A DNA stretch of 64,000 nucleotides from Mucilaginibacter sp. GTDB taxonomy: Bacteria; Bacteroidota; Bacteroidia; Sphingobacteriales; Sphingobacteriaceae. Positions 1 to 7,988 of the stretch are shown one piece after another. The notes under the pieces were generated by a model. That model was not told where the DNA came from. It saw only the letters and a list, made by a program, of their open reading frames with translations, and ran no database searches. The stretch spans positions 1 through 64,000 of the forward strand of contig NZ_JAQBOC010000028.1 in the NCBI RefSeq assembly GCF_028288225.1. The letters are read 5' to 3'. The first letter of the stretch is position 1; each line of letters begins with the position of its first letter. Made by a program: the position numbers and the translations under genes.

Positions 1-83
1 CGGTAGAAATTGTCAGCCGGAACATAGTTGGAAAGCTGAAATTGTATAAATAAGCTTTCCTGATGCGTCTTTTTCCCTTGCAT
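1..83 (-). CDS. IS transposase, N-terminal fragment cut by the window edge
   Basis: A minus-strand frame opens at an ATG at 83-81 and stays open to the window edge (27 codons). It contains ESLFIQFQLSNYVPADNFY. A short start followed by an L-x-x-Y-VP-x-(D/E)-N/H-x-Y/L-R segment is what I recall of the N-terminus of Bacteroidota DDE transposases of the IS1182/IS5 type; this is from memory, not a search. The overlapping longer frame in this stretch lacks such a match. The catalytic DDE core lies outside the window, so the call rests on one segment only. Confidence 0.45.
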   Translation of the reverse strand, partial: MQGKKTHQESLFIQFQLSNYVPADNFY

Positions 84-364
84 AGCCTAATATACTAAAA
101 ACCAATATTTTAATCAATATTTCAAAGAACTTAATTTTAGCCATTGCTGACTTATCTAGTTGCGCAACAATCACGCAGCGAAGAGAGGTCGACGAGCGAA
201 GCAATGTCGGGTGAGTCAACTCTGCGCCATACGTTTATGCAAAACAGTGGCGAGGAAGCATTGGCGTTAATATCGCTAGCATATTTCCTCACCCGGTCGA
301 CTCCGCTAGCCAGCGGATGGACCTGCCCTCCCTATGCTGCGCACACGCAGGGCAAGAAAAATCT
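84..364. other. Intergenic region beside the partial transposase
   Basis: No convincing gene. The part next to the transposase start is very AT-rich (about 84-140) and could hold its leftward promoter. The stretch around 150-180 probably contains the end of the insertion sequence, but its partner terminal repeat is outside the window, so the boundary cannot be set. An 82-codon open frame here has no recognisable content and is taken as chance. Confidence 0.4.
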
Positions 365-1495
365 TTACATCACCCGCCCAATCCCAAATTGATCACCTGC
401 TTTTACGGCTTTGCCGCCCTCAAAGTCAACCTCAACCATTTTCTCGCTGGCTACGCTGTTGTTAAACTCATCTTTAAGGGTTGTTAATATTTTTCGCGTT
501 TTAACGTCTATCACCTCCCCGCTCGACGGATAGGCATATTTGCCATCCAGGCTGAAAGTAATCCAGCCGGGCATATCCTGTAGAGGTATGGTGGTTAATT
601 GCTTGTAGGGCTCAACATTGCTAAAAACATGCAGGCGCATATTGAAACCGTCGCACAGCCAGATCTCTTTTTCATCAGGTGTAAGCCCAATACCATGGCT
701 TGGGTTGCCATGCCGCCTTACACGCCCGGTTTCCCAGCCTTCAACCAAAACCCGGTCGAGTTTTTTGCCTGTTTTTAAATCGCCAACCTCAAAACCAAGC
801 AGGCTGTCGACAGTTACGTAAGCACGGGTTTCTTTGCCATTAACTGTAAACGGGCGGATGAAATTTCCAAACGGACCTACTTTACCAACAACAGTATGGG
901 TTTTGGCATCGGCTATTTTTAGCCAGGGCGACGCAAGGTCATCCAAATAAACATGATTGCCTGAAAGTCCGTAAAGAGTATTGTGAGATCTCAGGAACCC
1001 CGGGATTTTTTTAATTACATCTCCGGTTTGGCAATCAACCACGTTCCAGATCTTGTTCTCCAGTGAAGGGAGATACATTAACTTGCCATCAGGGGAGATC
1101 GACATCCTGTCGCAGCCATCAATAATATTTTTCTCCCAGATGATTTTACCTGTGCTGAGGTCTATCCGCTGCAATGATTCAAGCGTGCTTATATAGATGC
1201 TGTTAAGCGGTACGCTTACAGCAATACCTTTAACATTGGATGGTTTTTTGTTGGGATGATAGCCGCTTGTTTCAATCCGCCTTACAAATTGATGGTTATT
1301 ATCCATGTCAAACACAAGTAATCCATGGCCGCCGTAACCCATATAATCGCGGATCCCGGGAACAGCAACGTAGAGATAATGGTGCGTTGCAGGTTCAGGT
1401 TTTTTGTGGGTGATTTTGGCTTTGAGGGTTGGTTTGGCTGAAACGAGAAGAAGCCCGGTCAGGAGTAAAACAAACACATTGATTTTTTTGCCCAT
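365..1495 (-). CDS. Secreted YncE-like beta-propeller protein
   Basis: 376 residues. An N-terminal signal peptide (about residues 1-20, ending VSA before KPTLK) points to export to the periplasm or beyond. The rest reads as repeated beta-propeller blades: LLVFDMDN, IDLSTGKIIW, MSISPDGKLMYLP, VVDCQTGDVIKK, IGLTPDEKEIWLCDG and FSLDGKYAYPSSGEVIDV, the strand pattern of YncE/lactonase-type (40-residue YVTN) repeats. Such proteins bind ligands or act as scaffolds; no catalytic motif is visible and a substrate cannot be named. It stands alone, 78 bases from the next gene on the same strand. Confidence 0.75.
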   Translation of the reverse strand: MGKKINVFVLLLTGLLLVSAKPTLKAKITHKKPEPATHHYLYVAVPGIRDYMGYGGHGLLVFDMDNNHQFVRRIETSGYHPNKKPSNVKGIAVSVPLNSIYISTLESLQRIDLSTGKIIWEKNIIDGCDRMSISPDGKLMYLPSLENKIWNVVDCQTGDVIKKIPGFLRSHNTLYGLSGNHVYLDDLASPWLKIADAKTHTVVGKVGPFGNFIRPFTVNGKETRAYVTVDSLLGFEVGDLKTGKKLDRVLVEGWETGRVRRHGNPSHGIGLTPDEKEIWLCDGFNMRLHVFSNVEPYKQLTTIPLQDMPGWITFSLDGKYAYPSSGEVIDVKTRKILTTLKDEFNNSVASEKMVEVDFEGGKAVKAGDQFGIGRVM

Positions 1496-1572
1496 AACTA
1501 CTTGTTTTGTTTAATATTGATCAAAATATGCCGGAATAACTTTTGGTTTCCGCAAGCTAATTTCAAGAGAAC

Positions 1573-1803
1573 CTATTTGCTATCTTCGCTTTTCACACCG
1601 CTTAATAAAGCATAAATAGCCATAGCGTGCCCATGCCCCAGCTCAAAATCCTCCCTGAGCCATTTTACAATATCAGCGGCTTTTAAACCGGGTGCAAGGT
1701 CACCCTTTTGGGTAAATCCCTTTTCGGCCGCAAGCTGTCTGAAATCATCAGGGCCTTTACCTGTTTTTTCTTTTATTGTATTTAAATATCCCTGGAAAGA
1801 CAT
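1573..1803 (-). CDS. DUF4287 domain protein
   Basis: 76 residues, all one small helical domain. The pattern SFQGYLNTIKEKTGKGPDDF, then a K-x-x-DIVKWL helix and a C-terminal LGHGHAMAIYALL segment, matches the DUF4287 family, small cytoplasmic proteins common in bacteria and often annotated only by that name. GHGHAMAIYALL is the most conserved part. There is no signal peptide or membrane segment. It lies 44 bases downstream of the permease gene on the same strand and may be cotranscribed with it. Function is unknown. Confidence 0.8.
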   Translation of the reverse strand: MSFQGYLNTIKEKTGKGPDDFRQLAAEKGFTQKGDLAPGLKAADIVKWLREDFELGHGHAMAIYALLSGVKSEDSK

Positions 1804-1847
1804 ATTGCTTATGGTTTATACTGCTAAATTAAGCAAGGTTTTTATCA

Positions 1848-2954
1848 TTATGCGGGTAAAATTGGTTTTTTAGGTCTCCGGTTCGGCCAGCGCTGGCCCA
1901 TGTGCCTGGTTGGGATATTATCGCCCAGCAGCTTTCCCCACGGTTTAAGACCGTCGACCCTGTCAAAAATGATCTTTAAAACAGCTACAAATGGAATTGA
2001 TAAAAACATTCCCGATAACCCCCAAAGCTGGTTGCCAAGCAACACAATGATGATAGACATCAGGGCATTGATTTGCACTTTTGATGATACGATACGGGGG
2101 ACTAATATATTGTTATCAATAAACTGGATAACTATGTATGCAATAATTACCCCAATCTGGGTTGAATACCCATCCTTGGTAACGGTGGCCATTAATACAG
2201 GCAGGGCAATAGCTATGATGCCGCCCAGGTAGGGGATAAGGTTAAGAATTGCCCCAATGCAACCTATTAATATTCCGTATTTTACACCCAGTAAAAGCAA
2301 CGCGGTCGAATTTAAAATGGCCACAATGGTTGTTTCAATAAGCAAACCTATTATATAGCTTTGAATTGCACCCTTGGTCTCGCCCAAAATTTCACCTACT
2401 TTTTTTGAATTTTCTTCAGAAAACACCTCGTATAAAAAATTAAGGATCAGTGCTTTATAAAGCAACATGAAAAATATGTATACCGGAAGCAAAACAATTA
2501 CCCCCAGCGTTCCTAAAAGCCCGTTTAAAGTTTTGCCAAGCATAGCTCGGCTGTTATGCAAAGTCTCCTCCACCATTTGATCCTGTTTTGCAATGGATAT
2601 ATTAAAGTTGACAGCGATCCATTCTTTGAGATGAATAGTGATGAGTGAGAATTTTTTTTCAAGCATTGGCAAAGAATCGCCAAACTGGATAATTTGTGTA
2701 GATAAAAAATAAAAGATCCCGGTAACAACACCGAGGGCTATAAGCAGAGCCGCAAAAATAGACCAAACCCTGTTGAATTTATGATGCTGAAGCCAATTGC
2801 AAAGGGGATTAAGCAAGATGGCCAGGAATGCAGCAAATGCCAGGGGCACCAATATATCTGCAAGCTGCGACATAATATAAACCAACAAAACAAGGCCAAA
2901 CAGCACGGCTGTGCTTTGGATATAAAATGGCTGATCTTTTATTTTTACTGACAT
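1848..2954 (-). CDS. AI-2E family permease
   Basis: 368 residues, the usual length of the AI-2E/TqsA/PerM (UPF0118) family of inner-membrane proteins. Two N-terminal helices (about 15-55), a third near 60-85, a soluble central region, then a block of hydrophobic helices from about 145 to 340 can be followed. The family-typical ILNLIPYLGGIIAIALPVL and the late LWGLSGMFLSIPFVAVLKI segment are both present. Members export small molecules or act in Na+/H+ antiport; the substrate cannot be told from sequence. The C-terminus is basic and proline-rich and probably cytoplasmic. Confidence 0.85.
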   Translation of the reverse strand: MSVKIKDQPFYIQSTAVLFGLVLLVYIMSQLADILVPLAFAAFLAILLNPLCNWLQHHKFNRVWSIFAALLIALGVVTGIFYFLSTQIIQFGDSLPMLEKKFSLITIHLKEWIAVNFNISIAKQDQMVEETLHNSRAMLGKTLNGLLGTLGVIVLLPVYIFFMLLYKALILNFLYEVFSEENSKKVGEILGETKGAIQSYIIGLLIETTIVAILNSTALLLLGVKYGILIGCIGAILNLIPYLGGIIAIALPVLMATVTKDGYSTQIGVIIAYIVIQFIDNNILVPRIVSSKVQINALMSIIIVLLGNQLWGLSGMFLSIPFVAVLKIIFDRVDGLKPWGKLLGDNIPTRHMGQRWPNRRPKKPILPA

Positions 2955-3338
2955 TTATATATTTATAAGCGGAATATTGTAACCGGGGTATTTGTTTTGG
3001 AAAATGGTTTTTAACCTTTCCGGATTTGTATTTAAACAGTGCGCGGGGTGTGTGAAGATAGGAAAAAAATGAAAGAGCAACAAGCTGCAAATGACAAGCA
3101 GTGTAGAAATTGCGGACATGATTGGCATTAAATGAGATAACCCGAACGCTCAATAGGTAATTATGCCTTTAATAAAATGTTGTTAAGTGTAGTTGAAAAT
3201 TGCAACAATGCGCAACCACGAACTGAAAGCTCACGGGAGCGAAAAGATATTTTAAAAACAGGTCAGCATAGCTGAATAATCGCTTACATTTATAGCAATA
3301 AAACACTGTTGGCACCCAATATAAACCTTCACAAAACA

Positions 3339-4169
3339 ATGTATAATAATTATTACCGAGATAAAGTAGTCCTGGTAACTGGTGGCGGCTCGGGCATAGG
3401 GCGTGGATTGTGTGAAGGACTGGCCGGATGCGGCGCCATAGTTACCTGTACGGATATCAACCTGAAAAATATTGAAGAAACTGTAAGATCAATTGGTAAA
3501 GACACTGTTACTGCCAGGGAACTTGACGTTACCCAGCAGGCCGATTTTGAAGAAACAATTGCCGGGATAGTAAAAGAACATGGCCGGATAGACCTGATCT
3601 TTAACAATGCAGGTATCGGCATAAGCGGCGAGCTGCGCGATCTATCTATTGAGCATTGGAAAAAGGTAATGGATATTAATTTTTACGGGGTGCTTTATGG
3701 TTCGCAGGCGGCTTATTTGCAGATGCTGAAACAGGGTTTCGGGCAGATCGTAAATACGGCATCGCTTGCAGGTTTGATTGACATGATCCCGCTGATAGGG
3801 CCTTACAGTGTTTCAAAGCATGCCGTTTTAAATTATACCAGAGTGCTGCGGTATGAGGCAAAGGCTTTTAATATAAATGCAAATACGGTTTGTCCCGGGT
3901 ATATCAATACACCCATTATTGATGCTTCGCCTGCCGTAAATTCAAAACCTGGCTGGAACCGCGAGGCCATAAAGCCGTTTGAACCGGGCTTGCCTGTAAA
4001 CAAAGCTGTGGTGTGTATTTTAAATGGTGTTGCCAGGAACAAGGAAGTGATCCTGTTCCCTCGGGTTGCGGGGCTTTTTTTACATTTTTCGCGGTTGTTT
4101 AAAGGCCTTTACCTAAAAGTAAGTAATAAATCAGTGAAAGATTTTAGGGAGAAGTTTAGGTTAAATTGA
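3339..4169 (+). CDS. Short-chain dehydrogenase/reductase (SDR)
   Basis: 276 residues from the ATG at 3339. A TTG codon ten codons upstream is in frame, but the added residues match nothing in the fold, so the ATG is preferred. Classical SDR signs are present: glycine-rich nucleotide loop TGGGSGIG (14-21), NNAG (89-92), catalytic Ser142 and the YSVSK pair Tyr156/Lys160. Asp39 and downstream DVTQ fit NAD(P) binding. Residues after about 195 form a hydrophobic C-terminal extension, as in SDRs acting on lipid-like substrates. Substrate unknown. It stands alone and is divergent from the permease gene. Confidence 0.9.
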   Translation: MYNNYYRDKVVLVTGGGSGIGRGLCEGLAGCGAIVTCTDINLKNIEETVRSIGKDTVTARELDVTQQADFEETIAGIVKEHGRIDLIFNNAGIGISGELRDLSIEHWKKVMDINFYGVLYGSQAAYLQMLKQGFGQIVNTASLAGLIDMIPLIGPYSVSKHAVLNYTRVLRYEAKAFNINANTVCPGYINTPIIDASPAVNSKPGWNREAIKPFEPGLPVNKAVVCILNGVARNKEVILFPRVAGLFLHFSRLFKGLYLKVSNKSVKDFREKFRLN

Positions 4170-4286
4170 TCCGTTACTTTTTTTAACCAAAAAGCACAAT
4201 ACATAAAAAATAAATATGCCATTTTCTATTGACGAAAGTTTTGCATCTATTATCTTTATTTAATTTTTAACCAACAATCTTGTCCT

Positions 4287-4931
4287 ATGAAAACAGTAAG
4301 AATACTGCTGTTCGCAGTAATGCTGCTGCCGTTCCTTTCTAAAGCGCAAACGGAGCAGTCGCAAAAACCACACAAACACATTGCCCATTCGTTAAAAGCA
4401 CATGCAAAAAGTGACAGCCTTGTAAGAGGTGTTTCTTTTAGTGTTTTTGAGAAGTCTGTTTCTGATTTTGCTGACACTACCAAAAAGCCGCTTGCCAAAA
4501 CCGCATGGAAGCTTTGGAAAAATGAAAGATGGAGCGAACTGGAGCAATTTTTTAGTGCCAATAACCTGAATGGGGGCTGGCCGCCTAATCGGGGTGCTTT
4601 ATCATTAAAAATTGTTACACTACAATCCGGATTATTAGTTGATCGCTACGGCGGTTATTATGATGCAGATAGTGTATTCCAGGACAAGGGGACATTTGTG
4701 TCATTTATAGATGTGCCCTTTCCGAAACGTGCTTTGCCTGATAAGACTTTAAGCTCTCCCTACAGGGTTTATAAAATTGTTAAACCAATTGTGGATGTTA
4801 AAAAAGGGCAAATTATTCCCTGGTTTAATAAACCAGGTTTAGGAATACAGTATGAATTACCTTATAATATTAATGATCTGAAAAAAGGAGGTTATCTTGC
4901 AGAAGAAAAAGATAAAGAGCATCCCAAATGA
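4287..4931 (+). CDS. Secreted TNT-domain protein, probable NAD+ glycohydrolase toxin
   Basis: 214 residues. Signal peptide 1-20 ends SKA-Q, followed by a Lys/Ser/Ala-rich linker to about residue 90. The C-terminal 120 residues carry the layout of the TNT domain (named for tuberculosis necrotizing toxin, the NAD+-hydrolysing part of CpnT): WPPNRGAL (98-104), VDRYGGYYD (118-126), a KRALP box with Arg148, YRVYKIVKP with Tyr159/Tyr162, IIPWFNKPGLGIQYELP (176-192, with Phe180 and Gln188) and a terminal GGYL. The conserved Arg, Tyr, Arg, Phe, Gln order of the family's active site is kept. The gene overlaps the next by four bases (ATGA), the usual toxin-immunity arrangement. NAD+ hydrolysis is inferred from family membership; the delivery route is unknown because no secretion-system domain is attached. 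Confidence 0.75.
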   Translation: MKTVRILLFAVMLLPFLSKAQTEQSQKPHKHIAHSLKAHAKSDSLVRGVSFSVFEKSVSDFADTTKKPLAKTAWKLWKNERWSELEQFFSANNLNGGWPPNRGALSLKIVTLQSGLLVDRYGGYYDADSVFQDKGTFVSFIDVPFPKRALPDKTLSSPYRVYKIVKPIVDVKKGQIIPWFNKPGLGIQYELPYNINDLKKGGYLAEEKDKEHPK

Positions 4932-5287
4932 TCGCAAAATATAAAAATGCAAAGTCATTGATTTTTGATGGGCCCGAATCGGAGGTCTTGAATAAAGTAT
5001 TCGACGTGGTTACAGGAACAGCTGTAAGCACAGCAATAAAATTTTATGACTTTGCCAATAATAATTTTGAAGATCTGCGCCAGGTTATTAATAACGATGA
5101 CATTGAATTTATTGTAAAAACCGGGGGATTTGCTCCCGACGGCGGATTCCTGAATCTATACAAAAATAGTGATGGCTTAAGATTGTATTACTACAAAAAA
5201 GATAATACCATTATTGTTTTTGCCTACGGCGAATTTCAACCCTTCCGTTACATGCTTTACCTGGAAGGGGTTTGGACGATAGCTTAG
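4928..5287 (+). CDS. Candidate immunity protein for the TNT toxin
   Basis: 119 residues; its ATG overlaps the toxin's TGA stop, so translation is probably coupled. There is no signal peptide or membrane segment, so it should stay in the cytoplasm, where a NAD+-degrading toxin would do harm. The sequence is acidic, with alternating strands late on (GGFLNLYKNSDGLRLYYYKK, FAYGEFQPFRYML). I do not recognise the family; the call rests on position, overlap, size and cellular location. An unrelated conserved small protein is the alternative. Confidence 0.55.
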   Translation: MIAKYKNAKSLIFDGPESEVLNKVFDVVTGTAVSTAIKFYDFANNNFEDLRQVINNDDIEFIVKTGGFAPDGGFLNLYKNSDGLRLYYYKKDNTIIVFAYGEFQPFRYMLYLEGVWTIA

Positions 5288-5382
5288 TCCTGAGTCGAAA
5301 GTCTTGAGTTCTAAGTCAGAAAAAGACAAAATTTAACTTAAGGCTTGCGACTTAAGACTGTTGACTCAACACTAGCTTGATG
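5286..5382. repeat. Dispersed palindromic repeat, AGTCTTAAG family, copy a
   Basis: Intergenic element of about 95 bases built from interleaved direct and inverted copies of GTCTTGAGT/GACTTAAGACT, able to fold into a long hairpin. Its central part is nearly identical to the reverse complement of 37785-37864, and its tail (AACACTAGCTTGAT) recurs at 60811-60895. It lies just after the toxin-immunity pair and could also end their transcript. Confidence 0.75.
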
Positions 5383-5444
5383 CTTACTCCGGGACGGGAA
5401 AATTTAGATATATTGCACCTGCCAACGATGGTAAATTTTGAGAT

Positions 5445-6046
5445 ATGAAATACTTCCTGACCCTGATCTTAATGGCAAGCCTGCACTGCTTCGGGCAGGA
5501 TTATAAGGCGCAAATTGCCACATACCGCAAGCAATACATGGATGATTTTCTTACGGACAAAAATTCCCCATTAAAAAAAGAAGATCTGCAAAATCTGCGT
5601 TTTTACGATGCTGACAGCGCTTACAAAGTTTTGGCCAAAGTGGAGGTTTAACAAATCAGCCTGGTTTTATAATGCCGGTATTCAGCGGCACCGGGCAGCA
5701 ATATGTTAGGTATGCAACGCTGAGCTTTACGCTTAAGGGCAAGCCAATGCAACTCTCATTATACAAAAGTATTTCGCTGTCAAAGCTGCCGCAGTACAAG
5801 GATTACCTGTTCCTTCCTTTTGCTGATGAAACTAATGGCGCATCTACTTACGCAGGTGGAAGATATATCGACCTGCGTGCCGGCGACCTTAAAGGAAATA
5901 CACTGGTAATAGATTTTAATAAAGCTTATAACCCATACTGTGCTTTTGGCGGAGGATATTCATGCCCAAAACCACCGGATGAAAACCGACTGCAGGTTGC
6001 AATTGAAGCCGGTGAAAAAAACTATGCCGGCAGTAAGAAGCATTAA
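5445..6046 (+). pseudogene. DUF1684 protein interrupted by a frameshift
   Basis: Two frames together make one DUF1684 protein. The first (5445-5651, 68 residues) has a signal peptide ending CFGQ and the N-terminal part YRKQYMDDFLTDKNSPLKKE with FYDADSAYKVLAKVEV. The second begins before 5672 and carries the rest of the family: YLFLPFADETNGASTYAGGR, DFNKAYNPYCAFGG and CPKPPDENRLQVAIEAGEK. Adding one T to the TTT run at 5647-5649 would join the frames as KVEVLTNQPGFIMPVFSGT, which fits the family. It is either a genuine frameshift or a homopolymer sequencing error. Exported protein of unknown function. Confidence 0.75.
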
Positions 6047-6049
6047 CCT

Positions 6050-6514
6050 TTAAAACGCCCTGAATAGTGGCCGGCTTATCAATGGCGAAAATGACCAGGG
6101 AATAGAGGAAAGAATTATCAGCAGGGCAATTGTAAACCAGATAGCCATTGTTTTAAATTTTTCTCTATCAGTGATTTTTTGTTTTGCCTTTGCCGAACCA
6201 ATGGAAATAAGAACTATAGCGGTTAGCATCATGGTAATATGCTCCATTCCAAAAAATCTTATTTGCCGCTCATGCACCGCATCTTTAAAATTATGAAGAA
6301 AGTAGTGTACAACAGGGCTGATGAAATATAACCACAACCCGATAACCATTTGAATCTGTGCTGCTTCTGTTGCTGCCACCCTGCTGTTATCATCAAGCTT
6401 TGTGTATGTTTTGTTAAGCAGCCAGCCCCTAAATGCCCGGTAAAGTGCAAAAAGCAAGCTCAACAAAACAAACCAGCGGATTAACGAATGAATGGCGAGA
6501 AGTACTAAATACAT
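6050..6514 (-). CDS. Four-helix membrane protein, cytochrome b-like
   Basis: 154 residues with four hydrophobic helices (about 2-28, 50-75, 92-106 and 124-142), so an inner-membrane protein. Histidines sit in or beside the helices: His9, His69, His73 and His93 (HITMML). Similar Bacteroidota proteins of this length are often labelled cytochrome b because of such histidines; haem binding is unproven and should be treated as a guess. The gene converges on the DUF1684 gene with only three bases between their ends. Confidence 0.6.
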   Translation of the reverse strand: MYLVLLAIHSLIRWFVLLSLLFALYRAFRGWLLNKTYTKLDDNSRVAATEAAQIQMVIGLWLYFISPVVHYFLHNFKDAVHERQIRFFGMEHITMMLTAIVLISIGSAKAKQKITDREKFKTMAIWFTIALLIILSSIPWSFSPLISRPLFRAF

Positions 6515-6743
6515 AGGATAAACTTATATAAATGGCTGACGACCGGGCGGCGAAGATATTTTATTTTTCATTAATTTTTTCCGGTAGCGATGTATGCTTT
6601 TTATTTTCTTTAGGCTCTCCGCCAAACTTTTACGTATGCAAGGTTTTATGCACCCATTGGCACAAATACCCCCTCACATTGTCATTGTTGCCCTGTGTTT
6701 TTCCGGCAGATGAATCCTAAATTTGTGTTAACAATCAATCATC

Positions 6744-7166
6744 ATGAATAACTCCGACAAAACCACCCTTACTGCCGAAACCGAAATAAACGCACCCATT
6801 GAAAAAGTTTGGGCGTTGTGGACCACCCCGGAAGACATTATGCAATGGAACAACCCCAATGCCGACTGGCACACCCCCCGCGTAGAAAACGACCTGCGGC
6901 CCGGCGGCAAATTCCTTTTTGCTATGGCATTAAAAGACGGTAGCCTCAACTTTGATTTCACCGGTAGCTACGATGAGGTGATAACCAACAAGCTCATCTC
7001 CTATACCCTTAACGATGGCCGCCGCAGTACCATCACCTTTACCTCCGGCACTTCCGTTAAATTGGTTGAAGCTTTTGAAGCCGATAATACCCAGCCCATT
7101 GCCACGCAACAGGAGTTTTGTCAGGCAGTGTTGGATGGGTTTAAAGGGTATGTGGAGGGGAAGTGA
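6744..7166 (+). CDS. AHSA1/SRPBCC-family protein
   Basis: 140 residues forming one START-like cavity domain. It opens with TAETEINAPIEKVWALWTTP and continues with WHTPRVENDLRPGGKFLF, FDFTGSYDEV and the C-terminal helix FCQAVLDGFKGYVEGK, the layout of AHSA1 (activator of Hsp90 ATPase 1-like) proteins. These bind hydrophobic ligands or act in stress responses; ligand unknown. A TAAATTTG box at 6718-6725, 18 bases before the ATG, matches the Bacteroidota -7 consensus. The stop codon overlaps the start of the 7165-7225 repeat. Confidence 0.85.
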   Translation: MNNSDKTTLTAETEINAPIEKVWALWTTPEDIMQWNNPNADWHTPRVENDLRPGGKFLFAMALKDGSLNFDFTGSYDEVITNKLISYTLNDGRRSTITFTSGTSVKLVEAFEADNTQPIATQQEFCQAVLDGFKGYVEGK

Positions 7167-7225
7167 ATAGTTTATTGGCAGCGCTACGGTAAGCTTGGTT
7201 ACTTAGCAGCGGGACACGAAAAGCC
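7165..7225. repeat. Dispersed repeat pair, copy 1 (partner at 7876-7935)
   Basis: A block of about 60 bases beginning GAATAGTTTATTGG and ending at AAGCC recurs at 7876-7935 in the same orientation with only a handful of differences. The two copies bracket the yiaA-like gene. Copy 1 begins inside the AHSA1 stop codon. Confidence 0.8.
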
Positions 7226-7340
7226 ATTACAATTTGGCCATCGCCTCATTCGCAGGAAGAACCAATCTTTAATAAATTAATTGCCATATTGTTTCTTAAC
7301 GCTCTTCTGTTATCTTTATCATCAAATTATAAACAATTAT

Positions 7341-7757
7341 ATGGATCAAAAACCATCAAACGCGTTTATCGGGGCATCATGGGCGGCCCTTATCATCGGT
7401 TTTGTAAGCTACAACATAGGTTTGTGGAATGCATCAATGGTGCTTAACGAAAAAGGCTATTATTTTACAATATTACTTTTTGGATTATTCGCGGCAGTAT
7501 CAGTACAAAAAAGCGTTCGCGACAGGCTGGAAGGAATCCCGGTGACCAATATCTATTATGGCTTAAGCTGGACCTGTACGCTCATTTCCGTGCTGTTGCT
7601 TACCGTAGGCTTATGGAATGCCACCCTTACTTTGAGCGAAAAAGGCTTTTATGCCATGTCGTTTTTGCTGACTTTATTTGCTGCTATAGCCGTGCAGAAA
7701 AACACCCGTGACCTGATCAATTTTGATAAGCTGGCCGGGAGAAGCACTGTCTCTTAA
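7341..7757 (+). CDS. YiaA/YiaB-type inner-membrane protein
   Basis: 138 residues from ATG 7341; the upstream in-frame extension to 7281 reads as non-coding. Two copies of the YiaAB two-helix unit follow one another: [20 protein letters not shown] to VQKSVRDR (about 11-61) and [20 protein letters not shown] to VQKNTRD (about 72-125). Each copy has two membrane helices separated by a short loop containing EKGYY/EKGFY. The family is a small stress-linked group of inner-membrane proteins of unknown function. Four transmembrane segments are expected. The gene lies between the two repeats at 7165 and 7876. Confidence 0.85.
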   Translation: MDQKPSNAFIGASWAALIIGFVSYNIGLWNASMVLNEKGYYFTILLFGLFAAVSVQKSVRDRLEGIPVTNIYYGLSWTCTLISVLLLTVGLWNATLTLSEKGFYAMSFLLTLFAAIAVQKNTRDLINFDKLAGRSTVS

Positions 7758-7875
7758 TAAGATCTTATTTGGGCCTGTTCAAAAGCCCTTTGTCAAACTG
7801 AAAACAATGCCTGGCTGGAACGCCCGGGCATTTATATTTTAACGGATCACTGGGTTGGCAGGTTTAAAGCGGCAT

Positions 7876-7935
7876 GAATAGTTTATTGGTAGCGCTACGG
7901 TAAGGTGGTTACCTAGCAGCGGAACACGGGAAGCC
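7876..7935. repeat. Dispersed repeat pair, copy 2
   Basis: Direct repeat of 7165-7225 (see there). The following 50 bases include GCGCAAATTTTTGTGTCCAC, similar to a segment near 40246-40263 just ahead of another repeat, so this intergenic region looks like a mosaic of repeat pieces. Confidence 0.75.
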
Positions 7936-7988
7936 TTTGCGCCTTTGGCTGGCGCAGCATTCTCGCGCAAATTTTTGTGTCCACATTT

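Noticed and set aside
13..219. 68-residue minus-strand frame at the left edge
   Set aside because: It overlaps, in another frame, the short frame that resembles a transposase start, and its own sequence ends abruptly without matching a family.
144..392. 82-residue plus-strand frame
   Set aside because: No recognisable content, and it overlaps the 3' end of the propeller gene on the other strand.
2809..3153. 114-residue minus-strand frame upstream of the permease
   Set aside because: It overlaps the permease start in a different frame and reads as low-complexity, Cys/Tyr-rich chance sequence.
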